This document shows, one piece after another, positions 7,925 through 16,858 of a stretch of 64,000 nucleotides of DNA (positions are counted from its first letter, which is position 1; each line of letters opens with the position of its first letter). A program made the translations under genes and the position numbers. Source of the stretch: Novosphingobium jiangmenense (GTDB lineage: Bacteria; Pseudomonadota; Alphaproteobacteria; Sphingomonadales; Sphingomonadaceae); assembly GCF_015694345.1 (NCBI RefSeq), contig NZ_JADQDC010000004.1:62001-126000 (forward strand), read 5' to 3'. The notes under the pieces are model-generated. The model was not told the origin of the DNA. It searched no databases and saw only the letters and a list, made by a program, of their open reading frames with translations.

Positions 7925-9198
7925 TGCCAGTCGCCCCCGTCAAGCCTGCCGAATCAAAGCCTGCCCACGGAACCTCTCTGGCGCCGTTCCGCTATCCGGC
8001 ATTCCGGGCGATCTGGACGGCGAACCTGTTCTCCAACATCGGCTCGATGATCCAGTCGGTCGGCGCGGCGTGGCTGATGACCGAACTGACGACGTCGCAC
8101 CTGATGGTAGCGCTGGTGCAGGCTTCGGCGACGATCCCGATCCTGCTGCTGGGCATGTTTGCCGGCGCGATTGCCGACAATTACGACCGTCGCCGTGTGA
8201 TGCTGGCGGCGCAGACGGGGATGCTTGTCGTGTCCTCCGTACTGGCGGTCTTGGCATATACCGAGAACGTCGGGCCATGGTCGCTACTGGCGCTGACGCT
8301 CATGGTGGGCATGGGTACCGCGCTCAACGGCCCGGCGTGGCAAGCTTCGGTGCGGCTGCAGGTCGCGCGGCAGGACTTGCCTCAGGCGATCTCGCTCAAT
8401 GCGATCTCGTTCAATCTGGCGCGCAGCGTGGGTCCGGCGCTCGGTGGCATCCTGATTTCGCTGTGGGACACCAGTCTTGCCTTCGCCCTCAATGCGATCA
8501 GCTATCTTGGCATGATCGTGGTGCTGGCCCGCTGGCGGCCCGAATCGCTGCCGCCGATGCGCGAGCCGATGCTGGCGGCGATCGGGCGCGGCGTACGGTT
8601 CTGTGTCTCGTCCTCGCCGATCCGCAAGGTGCTGCTGCGCGGCCTTGCCATCGGCTTCGGCGCGGCGGGATTGCAGGCCCTGATGCCAAGCGTGGCGCGC
8701 GACATGCTCAAGGGCAGCGAACTTGACTACGGCCTGATGCTGGGCGGGTTCGGCATCGGTTCGATCGTGACCGCATTCTGGATTTCAAAGGTACGCCAGC
8801 GTCTCGGCAGCGAGTCGGTGGTGACCGGGGCGACGCTGATCTTCGCCTGCGCGCAGCTGCTGATGGCGTCCGCCACCGGCATACCCGTAGCCGTGCTTGC
8901 GGCCTTCATCGGCGGGATGGGCTGGGCCAGCGCGATGACCAGCCTCAACGTCGCCATGCAGTTGCGCAGCCCGGAGGACATCCTCGGGCGGTGCCTGTCG
9001 ATATATCAGGCGGTGACCTTTGGCGGCATGGCGCTGGGCGCCTGGGTGTGGGGGTCTGTGGCGGACATCGCCAGCCTCCCAACCGCGCTTCATGCCGCTG
9101 CAGCGTGGCTGGCGCTTTCACTTGCCATGCACTTTTTTGCGCCTATGCCGACGCGCGAAGAGGGGCGGCTGGACGCCGTTCCCACGCCGAGAAGTTGA
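7924..9198 (+). CDS. MFS transporter (EntS-like, MFS_3 family)
   Basis: A 424-residue major facilitator with about 11-12 membrane segments. It has the MFS_3 hallmark start FRYPAFRAIWTANLFSNIGSMIQ, the loop 2-3 motif GAIADNYDRRRVML, and a repeat of this architecture in the second half. The proposed start is GTG 7924, sharing a base with the previous stop (TAGTG). This branch exports siderophores, drugs or unknown solutes; the substrate is not evident. The downstream CitE-like gene starts 18 bases after its stop. Confidence 0.87.
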   Translation: MPVAPVKPAESKPAHGTSLAPFRYPAFRAIWTANLFSNIGSMIQSVGAAWLMTELTTSHLMVALVQASATIPILLLGMFAGAIADNYDRRRVMLAAQTGMLVVSSVLAVLAYTENVGPWSLLALTLMVGMGTALNGPAWQASVRLQVARQDLPQAISLNAISFNLARSVGPALGGILISLWDTSLAFALNAISYLGMIVVLARWRPESLPPMREPMLAAIGRGVRFCVSSSPIRKVLLRGLAIGFGAAGLQALMPSVARDMLKGSELDYGLMLGGFGIGSIVTAFWISKVRQRLGSESVVTGATLIFACAQLLMASATGIPVAVLAAFIGGMGWASAMTSLNVAMQLRSPEDILGRCLSIYQAVTFGGMALGAWVWGSVADIASLPTALHAAAAWLALSLAMHFFAPMPTREEGRLDAVPTPRS

Positions 9199-9215
9199 AG
9201 CCGGAGGTTTCCGAA

Positions 9216-10088
9216 TTGACCGACGCCCGCCCGTTGCGCTCGCTCCTGTACATGCCCGCCAGCAACGCCCGGGCGATGGCCAAGGCACGCAACCTCGATT
9301 GCGATGCGGTGTGTCTCGATCTGGAAGACGCGGTAGCACCGGAAGCCAAGGCCGAGGCGCGCGCTGCCCTGGTTGCCGAGGTACAGGCGGGCGGCTTCGG
9401 GCACCGCCGTCTGGTCGCGCGCATCAACGGCCTGTCGACGCCTTGGGGGCATGACGATATTGCGGCGCTGGCACAGGCGCCGGTCGAGGCAGTGCTTGCG
9501 CCCAAGGTTGACGATGCCGCCGACATTCAGGCCCTGTCGGCAGCGATGGACGCGGCCGGGTTCGCGCCCGACGTTGCGCTGTGGGTGATGATCGAGACGC
9601 CGCGCGCGGTGCTGGCGCTGGAGCGGATTGCCGATTGCGCCGCGACCACGCGCCTTGCCGGCTTCGTGCTCGGGCTCAACGACCTCGCCAAGGACAGCGG
9701 CATTGCCCAGTTGCCGGGGCGCGGGGCGTTCCTGCCGGTGCTGACCATGGCGGTGCTCGCCGCGCGGGCGAATGGCCTCGTCATCCTCGACGGCGTGTGC
9801 AACGCGATCGAGGACACCGTGCGTCTGGAAGGCGAATGCGTGCAGGCCCGCGATTCGGGTTTTGACGGCAAGACGCTGATTCACCCCGCGCAACTCGAAG
9901 TCTGCAACCGCGTGTTTGCGCCGACGCAGGCCGATCTCGCCGAAGCCGAAGCAATCGTCGCGGCCTTTGCCGACCCGGCCAATTCCGGCAAGGGCGCGCT
10001 GCGCGTGAACGGAAAAATGGCGGAATTACTGCACCTTACCCAAGCCGAACGGCTTCTGGCCAAAGCAGCCGCCATCGCTGCGCGTTAA
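9216..10088 (+). CDS. CoA ester lyase, CitE-like (HpcH/HpaI aldolase family)
   Basis: A 290-residue TIM-barrel lyase. Motifs: RSLLYMPASNARAM, CDAVCLDLEDAVAPEAK (acidic Mg2+ region), VMIETPRAVLAL (metal-binding Glu), GLNDLAKD and DGKTLIHPAQLEVCN. It probably cleaves or forms a malyl-, citramalyl- or 3-methylmalyl-CoA type bond; no citrate lyase alpha or gamma subunits are nearby, so citrate lyase itself is unlikely. The start is TTG 9216 because GGAGG lies eight bases upstream; no ATG or GTG fits the homology. Confidence 0.87.
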   Translation: MTDARPLRSLLYMPASNARAMAKARNLDCDAVCLDLEDAVAPEAKAEARAALVAEVQAGGFGHRRLVARINGLSTPWGHDDIAALAQAPVEAVLAPKVDDAADIQALSAAMDAAGFAPDVALWVMIETPRAVLALERIADCAATTRLAGFVLGLNDLAKDSGIAQLPGRGAFLPVLTMAVLAARANGLVILDGVCNAIEDTVRLEGECVQARDSGFDGKTLIHPAQLEVCNRVFAPTQADLAEAEAIVAAFADPANSGKGALRVNGKMAELLHLTQAERLLAKAAAIAAR

Positions 10089-10104
10089 CCTCGCATAAGC
10101 TCCA

Positions 10105-10143
10105 CTGGCGCAACTTAAGCACTTCTTCACGAAGTTGCGCCAG
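10105..10143. repeat. Perfect 12-bp inverted repeat upstream of the PAS gene
   Basis: CTGGCGCAACTT at 10105-10116 is mirrored by AAGTTGCGCCAG at 10132-10143 with a 15-base spacer. It lies between the lyase stop and the GTG start of the PAS gene. There is no T-run on either side, so it could be a transcript-end hairpin, a leader hairpin or an operator. Confidence 0.6.
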
Positions 10144-10167
10144 ACCTGTGCCCATTAAGGGGACCAG

Positions 10168-11526
10168 GTGAGCCTGATGGATACTTTGCGTGGATTTGAT
10201 CGTGACGCCGCCGAGGCCGAACTCGACCTCTCCGGTTTCGAGGACGATGCGCCGAGCGAACCGCCGCCGGTCGTCGGCCAGGACGAACGCCGCATGCAGG
10301 TGCGCGCCTACAACTATTGGGCGGGCCTCCTGGGCGATCACTCCTTCCCCCCGGTCGCATCGCTGCTGGCCGGGCATTACCCGGACTTTGCCGACAACCT
10401 CGTGCTCCTGCACTTCGATGAAGGCATCGAGGATCCGGCGATCACCTTCCTCGGCGCGAAGCTGGCCGACGAATGCGGCACGGAAAGCTCGATCGAACGC
10501 TTGAGCCAGGTGCCGGGCCGCTCGCTGCTCTCGCGCATCACCGACCACTACATGCAGATCATCGCCAACCAGGCGCCGATCGGCTTCGAGGCCGAGTTCG
10601 TGAACCACTTCGGGCGCACGATCCTCTATCGCGGCATCCTGCTGCCGTTCTCGTCTGACGGCACGCGCATCGACTACATCATGGGCGCGATCAACTGGAA
10701 GGAACTGGCCGACCAGGCAACGACCGACGAACTGCTGCTGGAAATCGGTCAGGCGCTGGATGCCGCGCCGATCAAGGCGCAGCCGCGCCGTCCGCTAATC
10801 GAGCCGACCGATGCCTGGGCCGATGGTCCCGCCTCGCTGGACGGTGATGCCTTTCCGGAACCGGCCTTCGGGCTCGACGACGATATCCTGCCGCTGCCCG
10901 TCAGCGCGCCAGCAGAGAACGAGCTCGAGGCCCTGGCTGATTGGCTCGCTTCGGCGCGCGAACTGGCGCTGGTCGCCAATTCGAGCGAGGACCGCACCCG
11001 CAGCGCGCTTTACGCCGCGATCGGTCGCGCCTGGGACTTCGCCCTCGCCGCACAGGCCGAGCCTGAAGAGTTTGCCGAACTGCTCGAAGACGCAGGCCTG
11101 ACCATGCAGGAACGCGCGCCGATGACCCCTGTGGTCAAGCTCGTGTTCGGCGCGGACTACGACAAGACGCGCCTGACCGAATATGCCACCGCGTTGACCC
11201 ACGCCCAGCGCATCGGGCTGGGACGCGGTGAACTGGCGGCCTATCTCTCGGAAGCTGCGGGTGGTCTCAAGGGTGTGATCAACGCCGAGCGCCGCCTGCG
11301 CCGCGAGGAAGCGGGCAAGGCTCTGGCCAAGCGCGGGCCTGAAGCTCTCGCGCAATCGCTGCGGGCGCTGCCATCGCGCAAGGTCACCGAAATTGCTCCG
11401 CCCGAGGGTGCCGAATTTGCGCTGGTCGTGGTGCGGCGACTGGAGAACGGCGAGATCGTCGCGCTGGGCGAAGTGCATGACGACGCTGCCCTGTTCGAGC
11501 GCGCGGCACGCCACCTTATCGGCTGA
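10168..11526 (+). CDS. PAS domain-containing protein (PAS_5-like)
   Basis: A 452-residue cytosolic protein. Residues of about 35-180 read as a PAS_5/DUF1489-like domain common in alphaproteobacteria (AYNYWAGLLGDHSFPPV, GRSLLSRITDHYMQIIANQAPIGFEAEFVNHFGR, LYRGILLPFSSDG, IDYIMGAINWKEL). The C-terminal 250 residues are alpha-helical and Ala/Glu-rich without a recognisable output domain, kinase or GGDEF motif. It may sense a ligand and act by protein contact. The start is GTG 10168 after AAGGGGA; ATG 10177 is the alternative. The upstream inverted repeat is noted separately. Confidence 0.7.
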   Translation: MSLMDTLRGFDRDAAEAELDLSGFEDDAPSEPPPVVGQDERRMQVRAYNYWAGLLGDHSFPPVASLLAGHYPDFADNLVLLHFDEGIEDPAITFLGAKLADECGTESSIERLSQVPGRSLLSRITDHYMQIIANQAPIGFEAEFVNHFGRTILYRGILLPFSSDGTRIDYIMGAINWKELADQATTDELLLEIGQALDAAPIKAQPRRPLIEPTDAWADGPASLDGDAFPEPAFGLDDDILPLPVSAPAENELEALADWLASARELALVANSSEDRTRSALYAAIGRAWDFALAAQAEPEEFAELLEDAGLTMQERAPMTPVVKLVFGADYDKTRLTEYATALTHAQRIGLGRGELAAYLSEAAGGLKGVINAERRLRREEAGKALAKRGPEALAQSLRALPSRKVTEIAPPEGAEFALVVVRRLENGEIVALGEVHDDAALFERAARHLIG

Positions 11527-11582
11527 CACCCTGCCCCTGCAGGTGCCTTGCGCAATGGCGGCAGCCTGCTAGCCAGAGCCGC

Positions 11583-12539
11583 ATGGCACGGACGGACAAG
11601 GGCAAGCGGCGCATGGGGTGGATCGGCTGGACGGCGGTGTGCATCGTCCTGCTGGGGCTGGTCGGCTATCTTGCCTATCGCCATGCGATGCAGAACAACG
11701 CCGTTGCCGTGCTCGATGGCGCGGACAAGCTGCTGAACGGCGGCGACGGCGCGATCCGGCTGGTGGCAGCAGAGCGCTACGGCAAGGACCCGGCGCAGAA
11801 GCTCGAGATGTTCGTGCCGCAGGGCGCCAAGGGCGCGCTGCCGATCGTGGTGTTCGTCCACGGCGGCGGCTGGTCGAGCGGCGATCCGCACGACTACCGC
11901 TTCATTGCGCGGACTTTCTGCGCGCAAGGCTACGCGGTCGTGCTGGCAGGCTACCGGCTTTACCCGCAGGCGAAATATCCCGCGATGCTCCAGGACGGCG
12001 CCGCGGCGCTGCGCTGGGTGCAGGACAATGCGGCGAAGCTTGGCGGAGATCCCGCACGGATGGCGCTGATGGGGCATTCGGCGGGGGCCTACAACGTCGT
12101 CATGCTCTCGCTCGATCCGCAGTGGCTGCTGGGCGTGGGACTCGATACCGGAGTTATCCGAGGCACTGTTTCGCTGGCGGGACCATTCGATTTCCTGCCT
12201 TTCGACACGCCCGCGACGATCCACAGCTTCGGCGATGCACCCGATCCTTCGATGACCCAGCCGGTCAACTTCGCGCGCAACGATGCCCCGCCGTTGCTGC
12301 TGGTGACGGGTGACGCCGATACGCGGGTCAAGCCGCGCAATTCCAGGGCGCTGGCCCGGCGCATGACCGAGGCAGGCACGGCCACCGAGCCGGTCCTGCT
12401 TGAAGGCGTGAACCACGAGGGCATCATCATGATGTTCGCCCGCCCCTTCTCGCGCGACACGCGCGGCCTTGATGCAGTCCTGCCGTTCCTCGCCAAGGTG
12501 ACGGCACCTTCAGTTGCGGTTCAGGCGCAGGGTCGATAG
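11583..12539 (+). CDS. Alpha/beta hydrolase with N-terminal membrane anchor
   Basis: A 318-residue hydrolase of the hormone-sensitive lipase/acetyl esterase type. After a basic start and one hydrophobic segment (residues about 15-35, probable anchor or uncleaved signal), the oxyanion motif VHGGGWSSGDP appears, then the nucleophile in MGHSAGAYN, the acid in TGDADTRV and the His in GVNHEGII. Substrate is unknown; carboxylester cleavage at the periplasmic face is likely. It ends 10 bases before the protease gene, so co-transcription is plausible. Confidence 0.85.
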   Translation: MARTDKGKRRMGWIGWTAVCIVLLGLVGYLAYRHAMQNNAVAVLDGADKLLNGGDGAIRLVAAERYGKDPAQKLEMFVPQGAKGALPIVVFVHGGGWSSGDPHDYRFIARTFCAQGYAVVLAGYRLYPQAKYPAMLQDGAAALRWVQDNAAKLGGDPARMALMGHSAGAYNVVMLSLDPQWLLGVGLDTGVIRGTVSLAGPFDFLPFDTPATIHSFGDAPDPSMTQPVNFARNDAPPLLLVTGDADTRVKPRNSRALARRMTEAGTATEPVLLEGVNHEGIIMMFARPFSRDTRGLDAVLPFLAKVTAPSVAVQAQGR

Positions 12540-12549
12540 TCCCGGCACC

Positions 12550-13929
12550 GTGACGCGCCGACTCCCCGCCCTGTTCTTCAAGCGACTGCTGGCGCTCATC
12601 GCCGCGCTTTCCTTGTGCATCCAGCCTGCCGCCGCGCAATCGGTCCTGCGCGACGCCGAAACCGAGGCGCTGTTCCGCGATGCCTCGGCACCGATCTTCA
12701 AAGCAGCCGGGTTCAACCCCAACGCGGTAGAACTCGTGCTGCTCAACGATGGCTCGATCAACGCCTTCGTGGCAGGCGGGCAGGCGATCTATATCCATTC
12801 GGGGCTGATCGGCGCGACCGACAACGTCAACGAGCTGCAGGGCGTGATCGCCCACGAACTCGGCCACATCACCGGCGGCCACATCATCCGCTATGACGAG
12901 GGCCTGAAGCCCGCGACCGGGATCACCGTGCTCTCGCTGTTGCTCGGCGGGCTGGCGGCGGCGGCGGGTTCTCCCGATGCCGCGCTGGGCGTGTTCATGG
13001 CCGGGCAGCAGGCCGCGCTGGGCAAGTTCCTCGCCTTCAGCCGTGCGCAGGAAAGCTCCGCAGACGCGGCGGGCGCGAAGTTCCTTTCGGACGCCGGGAT
13101 TTCCGGGCGCGGCTCGCTGGAGTTCTTCAAGAAGCTGCAGAACCAGGAATTCCGCTATGGCTTCAGCCGCCGCAGCAATCCCGATGCCGAGTTCTACAGC
13201 ACCCACCCGATGACGGCTGACCGTCTCACCACGCTGCAGGACGTCTATGAAAAGGACCCGGCGTGGAACACGCCGCCGCCGGCAGAATTGCAGGCCCGGT
13301 TCCTGCGGGTGAAGGCCAAGCTCTATGGCTACCTCGCCGAGCCGCAGGATACGCTGCGGGCCTACCCTGAGTACCTGACCGACGTGCCTGCGCGCTATGC
13401 CCGCGCCTATGCCTTCCACAAGGAGGCCTTCGTCGACAAGGCGCTGGACGAGACCAAGGCGCTGATCGCGACCGACCCCACCAATCCCTACTTCCTCGAA
13501 CTCGAAGGCCAGATCCTGCTCGAATCGGGCAGGCCGGCAGAGGCCGTCGTCCCCTTGCGCAAGGCAACGCAGCTGACCAGCAACGAGCCGCTGATCGCCA
13601 CGACCTTCGGCCACGCCCTGATCGCCACCGAGGACAAGGACAATTTCGCCGAGGCGGAGAAGGTGCTCAAGGCTTCAGCCGCGCGCGACAAGGACAATCC
13701 CTTCACGTGGTACCAGCTTGGCGTCGTCTACGAGGCCAAGGGCGACATCCCCCGGGCGCGGCTTGCCAGTGCCGAACAGCAGCTGATGAACATGCAACTG
13801 GGCGAGGCTGTGCGCAGCGCGGAAGCCGCGGAAGCCGCGCTGCCCAAGGGCACGCCCGACTGGTTGCGCGCGCAGGACATCGCCATGTCGGCCCGCGCGA
13901 TGATGGAACGTCAGAAGAAATCGCGCTAG
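12550..13929 (+). CDS. M48 family metalloprotease with TPR domain, BepA-like
   Basis: A 459-residue secreted zinc protease. A signal peptide (LLALIAALSLCIQPAAAQ) precedes an M48 domain with the catalytic IAHELGHITGGHI (HExxH) and third ligand in the ESSADAAG region, and the C-terminal 200 residues contain TPR-like helices. In E. coli the equivalent BepA degrades or assembles outer membrane proteins such as LptD. The start GTG 12550 is preferred over TTG 12514 because the latter would overlap the previous gene and lengthen the signal region. The next gene encodes a DsbA-like protein, consistent with an envelope quality-control cluster. Confidence 0.88.
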   Translation: MTRRLPALFFKRLLALIAALSLCIQPAAAQSVLRDAETEALFRDASAPIFKAAGFNPNAVELVLLNDGSINAFVAGGQAIYIHSGLIGATDNVNELQGVIAHELGHITGGHIIRYDEGLKPATGITVLSLLLGGLAAAAGSPDAALGVFMAGQQAALGKFLAFSRAQESSADAAGAKFLSDAGISGRGSLEFFKKLQNQEFRYGFSRRSNPDAEFYSTHPMTADRLTTLQDVYEKDPAWNTPPPAELQARFLRVKAKLYGYLAEPQDTLRAYPEYLTDVPARYARAYAFHKEAFVDKALDETKALIATDPTNPYFLELEGQILLESGRPAEAVVPLRKATQLTSNEPLIATTFGHALIATEDKDNFAEAEKVLKASAARDKDNPFTWYQLGVVYEAKGDIPRARLASAEQQLMNMQLGEAVRSAEAAEAALPKGTPDWLRAQDIAMSARAMMERQKKSR

Positions 13930-13939
13930 GCACCAGAGA

Positions 13940-14737
13940 ATGTCGGATACACAGCCCCGCCGCCTTGGCGCTCTTGCCGCCGTAGCCCTGCTTTTCGCTG
14001 CCGGAGGCGCCGTTGCGGGCTGGTGGTACGAACACCGGCAAGCCGATGGCGCGCCTGGTGAAGACCCGCAATTGGAAGCCTCGCTCGCCAGCGCCGGGAT
14101 CGACGGCAAGGAACGCGCGGCGATCGAAGGGCTGGTACGCTCCTACATTCTCGAACACCCCGAAGTCCTGCCCGAGGCGATGGAGCGGCTGCAGCAGCGC
14201 GAGGCCGCGGCGCAGATCGGCCCGATGCGCGGGGCACTGGAAACGCCCTACCCCGGCGCTGTGCTCGGCAATCCCAATGGCAAGGTCACGCTGGTCGAAT
14301 TCACCGATTTTGCCTGCACCTATTGCCGGCAGAGCGTGAAGGCGCTGGAAGCACTGATCGCGAAGAACCCGGACTTGCGCGTCGTGGTCCGCGAACTGCC
14401 GATCATCGCCCCCGAAAGCGCGCCTGCCGCGCGGATGGCGCTGGCTGCGGCCGCGCAAGGCAAGTATCCCGCCTATCACAAGGCGATGTTCGAAGGCGCC
14501 CGGCCTTCGGATGCGAGCATCACCGCAGCCGCCACGGCAGCGGGCGTGGATCTGGCAGCAGCGCGGACTTTCGTTGCGCGGCCGGATGTCGACGAAGAGC
14601 TGAAGCGCAACCTGCAGATGGCGCGCCAGCTTGGCATCAACGGCACCCCGGCCTGGGTGATCGGCGAACAGCTGGTGCATGGCGCGGTGCCGCAGGAAGA
14701 TTTGCAGGCTGCCATCGATACGGCACGCAAGGGCTGA
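13940..14737 (+). CDS. DsbA family thiol-disulfide oxidoreductase
   Basis: A 265-residue protein anchored or exported by an N-terminal hydrophobic segment (about residues 10-30). A helical linker with EHPEVLPEAMERLQQRE is typical of the Com1/DsbA-like group, and the thioredoxin fold carries the active site CTYC in VEFTDFACTYCRQ, with the cis-Pro region GTPAWVIG. It acts in the periplasm on disulfide formation or isomerisation. It lies 10 bases after the M48 protease gene and probably shares its transcript. Confidence 0.9.
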   Translation: MSDTQPRRLGALAAVALLFAAGGAVAGWWYEHRQADGAPGEDPQLEASLASAGIDGKERAAIEGLVRSYILEHPEVLPEAMERLQQREAAAQIGPMRGALETPYPGAVLGNPNGKVTLVEFTDFACTYCRQSVKALEALIAKNPDLRVVVRELPIIAPESAPAARMALAAAAQGKYPAYHKAMFEGARPSDASITAAATAAGVDLAAARTFVARPDVDEELKRNLQMARQLGINGTPAWVIGEQLVHGAVPQEDLQAAIDTARKG

Positions 14738-14780
14738 GGCGGGCTAGCCTAACCTCCCGCTAACGGTTACAAACCTTTTC

Positions 14781-15926
14781 ATGGCCGCGCTGCCGTTCAG
14801 ACCCACGCCGTTCTTCGGCAACAAGAACCGTGCCTTCTGGCGCCTGCAGTTCATGGGCTGGGGCGGCGCGATGCTGCTGCGCGCGATGTCGTCGATCGCC
14901 AATGCGCAACCGTGGTCGTTCCTCGTCATCGTCGCCATCGCCACGATCACCGGCTTTTCGATCTCGCTGATCCTGTCGGTCATCTACCGCGCGCTGATCA
15001 ACCGCCGCCCGATCGTGACCTGGGGCGTGACCGCCGTGGCAATGTCGGTAGCAGTCGGCCTCTATGCCTTCATCGATTCGTGGGTGATTAGCCTCTACCG
15101 GCAGGGCGGTGATGCCAGTTTCGCCCAGCTTTTCGTCGGCGTGTTCTACCTTGACCTGACGCTCGTGATCTCGTGGACCGGGCTGTACTACGCGATCAAC
15201 TTCTTCCTGCAGGTGGAAGAGCAGAACGACCAGCTGATGCGGCTCGAGGCGCAGGCGACCAGCGCCCAGCTGGCCATGCTGCGCTATCAGCTCAATCCGC
15301 ATTTCCTGTTCAACACACTGAATTCGATCTCGACCCTCGTCCTGCTCAAGCAGACCGAGCCCGCCAACGCGATGCTTTCGCGGCTGTCGTCGTTCCTGCG
15401 CTACACGCTGGTCAACGAGCCGACCGCGCGGGTGACCGTGGCGCAGGAGATCGAGACGCTGAAGCTCTATCTCGATATCGAGCGCATGCGCTTCGAGGAA
15501 CGGCTGCGCACCGAATTCCGCATCGACGATGCCGTGCGCAACGGATTGATGCCCTCGCTGCTGCTGCAGCCGCTGGTCGAGAATGCGATCAAGTATGCCG
15601 TGAGCCCGATGGAATACGGCGCGGAAATCACGGTGGAGGCGCAACTCGTCGGCCCGATGCTGCGGGTCACCGTGTCGGACACCGGACCGGGCTTGCCAGC
15701 GGGCACCGATCCTTCAAGCGTGTTCGGCGTGAGCAGTGACAGCACCGGGATCGGTCTTGCCAACATCCGCGATCGTCTGGTCCAGGCCTATGGCGAGAAC
15801 CAGCGCTTCGACATCTCGAACCGCCCGGAAGGGGGGTTTCAGGTGGTGCTGGAACTGCCTTTCGAGGCCAAGCCCGAACCCGTGCAGGCGATCCCCGTCC
15901 GCAAGGTGGCGGGAGTTGGCGCATGA
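14781..15926 (+). CDS. Sensor histidine kinase, LytS/YehU type
   Basis: A 381-residue membrane kinase. About four hydrophobic segments occupy residues 20-145, followed by a short helical linker (QVEEQNDQLMRLEAQ). The His_kinase domain has the phosphorylation site H174 in QLNPHFLFNTLNSIS, and an HATPase domain carries LQPLVENAIKYAV (N box) and SDTGPGLP/GIGLANIRDRL (G boxes). The partner LytTR regulator starts 98 bases downstream. No large extracytoplasmic sensor is present, so the signal is probably sensed within the membrane. Confidence 0.92.
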   Translation: MAALPFRPTPFFGNKNRAFWRLQFMGWGGAMLLRAMSSIANAQPWSFLVIVAIATITGFSISLILSVIYRALINRRPIVTWGVTAVAMSVAVGLYAFIDSWVISLYRQGGDASFAQLFVGVFYLDLTLVISWTGLYYAINFFLQVEEQNDQLMRLEAQATSAQLAMLRYQLNPHFLFNTLNSISTLVLLKQTEPANAMLSRLSSFLRYTLVNEPTARVTVAQEIETLKLYLDIERMRFEERLRTEFRIDDAVRNGLMPSLLLQPLVENAIKYAVSPMEYGAEITVEAQLVGPMLRVTVSDTGPGLPAGTDPSSVFGVSSDSTGIGLANIRDRLVQAYGENQRFDISNRPEGGFQVVLELPFEAKPEPVQAIPVRKVAGVGA

Positions 15927-16023
15927 TTTCGGGAACCGACTGCCACTTTACCCGTCCTGCCATCAGGCAAACTCCAACGGGGGGACCGTTCCGGGGGCGC
16001 AACGTGATCCATAAGGGAACCGC

Positions 16024-16821
16024 ATGACGATCCGCACGATCCTCGTCGACGACGAGAAACTGGCCATCCAGGGGCTGCAGCTCCGCCTTCAGGCCTTCCC
16101 CGATGTCAAGGTGATCGACACCTGCTCGAACGGGCGCGAGGCCATCCGCAAGATCAAGACCGAAAAGCCCGACCTCGTGTTCTGCGACATCCAGATGCCG
16201 GGGTTCGACGGCTTCTCGGTGGTCAAGGGCGTGATGGAAATCGACCCGCCGCTGTTCGTCTTTGTCACCGCCTATTCCGAACACGCGATCAAGGCGTTCG
16301 AAGCCAATGCGGTCGACTATCTGCTCAAGCCGGTCGAGGAAGACCGCCTCGCCGACGCGCTTGACCGCGCGCGTACGCGTCTTTCGGAAAAGCGCAGCCG
16401 CGAAGAGGCGGACAAGCTCAAGAACGTGCTCGCCGAAGTCGCCCCCGACGCCCTGCCCGAGATCGAGGACGAGGGCGAGCCGGTGGCAGGCCGCTTCGAG
16501 AAGCTCATCAACATCAAGGACCGCGGCAAGATCTTCCGCGTCGATGTCGACACGATCGAGCGCATCGAGGCCGCCGGCGACTACATGTGCATCTACACCG
16601 GCGACAATTCGCTGATCCTGCGCGAAACGATGAAGGACCTCGAGCGCCGCCTCGATCCGCGCGTGTTCCAGCGCGTGCATCGGTCCAAGATCGTCAACCT
16701 CGATCAGGTGCGTCAGGTCAAGCCGCACACCAATGGCGAATGCTTCCTCGTTCTCGAAAGCGGCGCCGAGGTGAAGGTGTCGCGATCCTACCGCGACGTG
16801 GTGGCGCGGTTCGTTCACTGA
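16024..16821 (+). CDS. LytTR family response regulator
   Basis: A 265-residue two-domain regulator. The receiver (1-125) has the acidic pair in VDDE, the phospho-acceptor D55 in VFCDIQMPGFDG, the TAYSEHA Thr switch and the KPVEEDRL Lys. A linker leads to a LytTR DNA-binding domain (about 165-265: ERIEAAGDYMCIYTG, FQRVHRSKIVNLDQV). It is the cognate partner of the kinase gene just upstream. The GC-rich 97-base gap between the two genes contains no separate terminator. Confidence 0.93.
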   Translation: MTIRTILVDDEKLAIQGLQLRLQAFPDVKVIDTCSNGREAIRKIKTEKPDLVFCDIQMPGFDGFSVVKGVMEIDPPLFVFVTAYSEHAIKAFEANAVDYLLKPVEEDRLADALDRARTRLSEKRSREEADKLKNVLAEVAPDALPEIEDEGEPVAGRFEKLINIKDRGKIFRVDVDTIERIEAAGDYMCIYTGDNSLILRETMKDLERRLDPRVFQRVHRSKIVNLDQVRQVKPHTNGECFLVLESGAEVKVSRSYRDVVARFVH

Positions 16822-16858
16822 ACTCGACAGAGAGGCCGGGAATGGTATTGGGCCCTGC

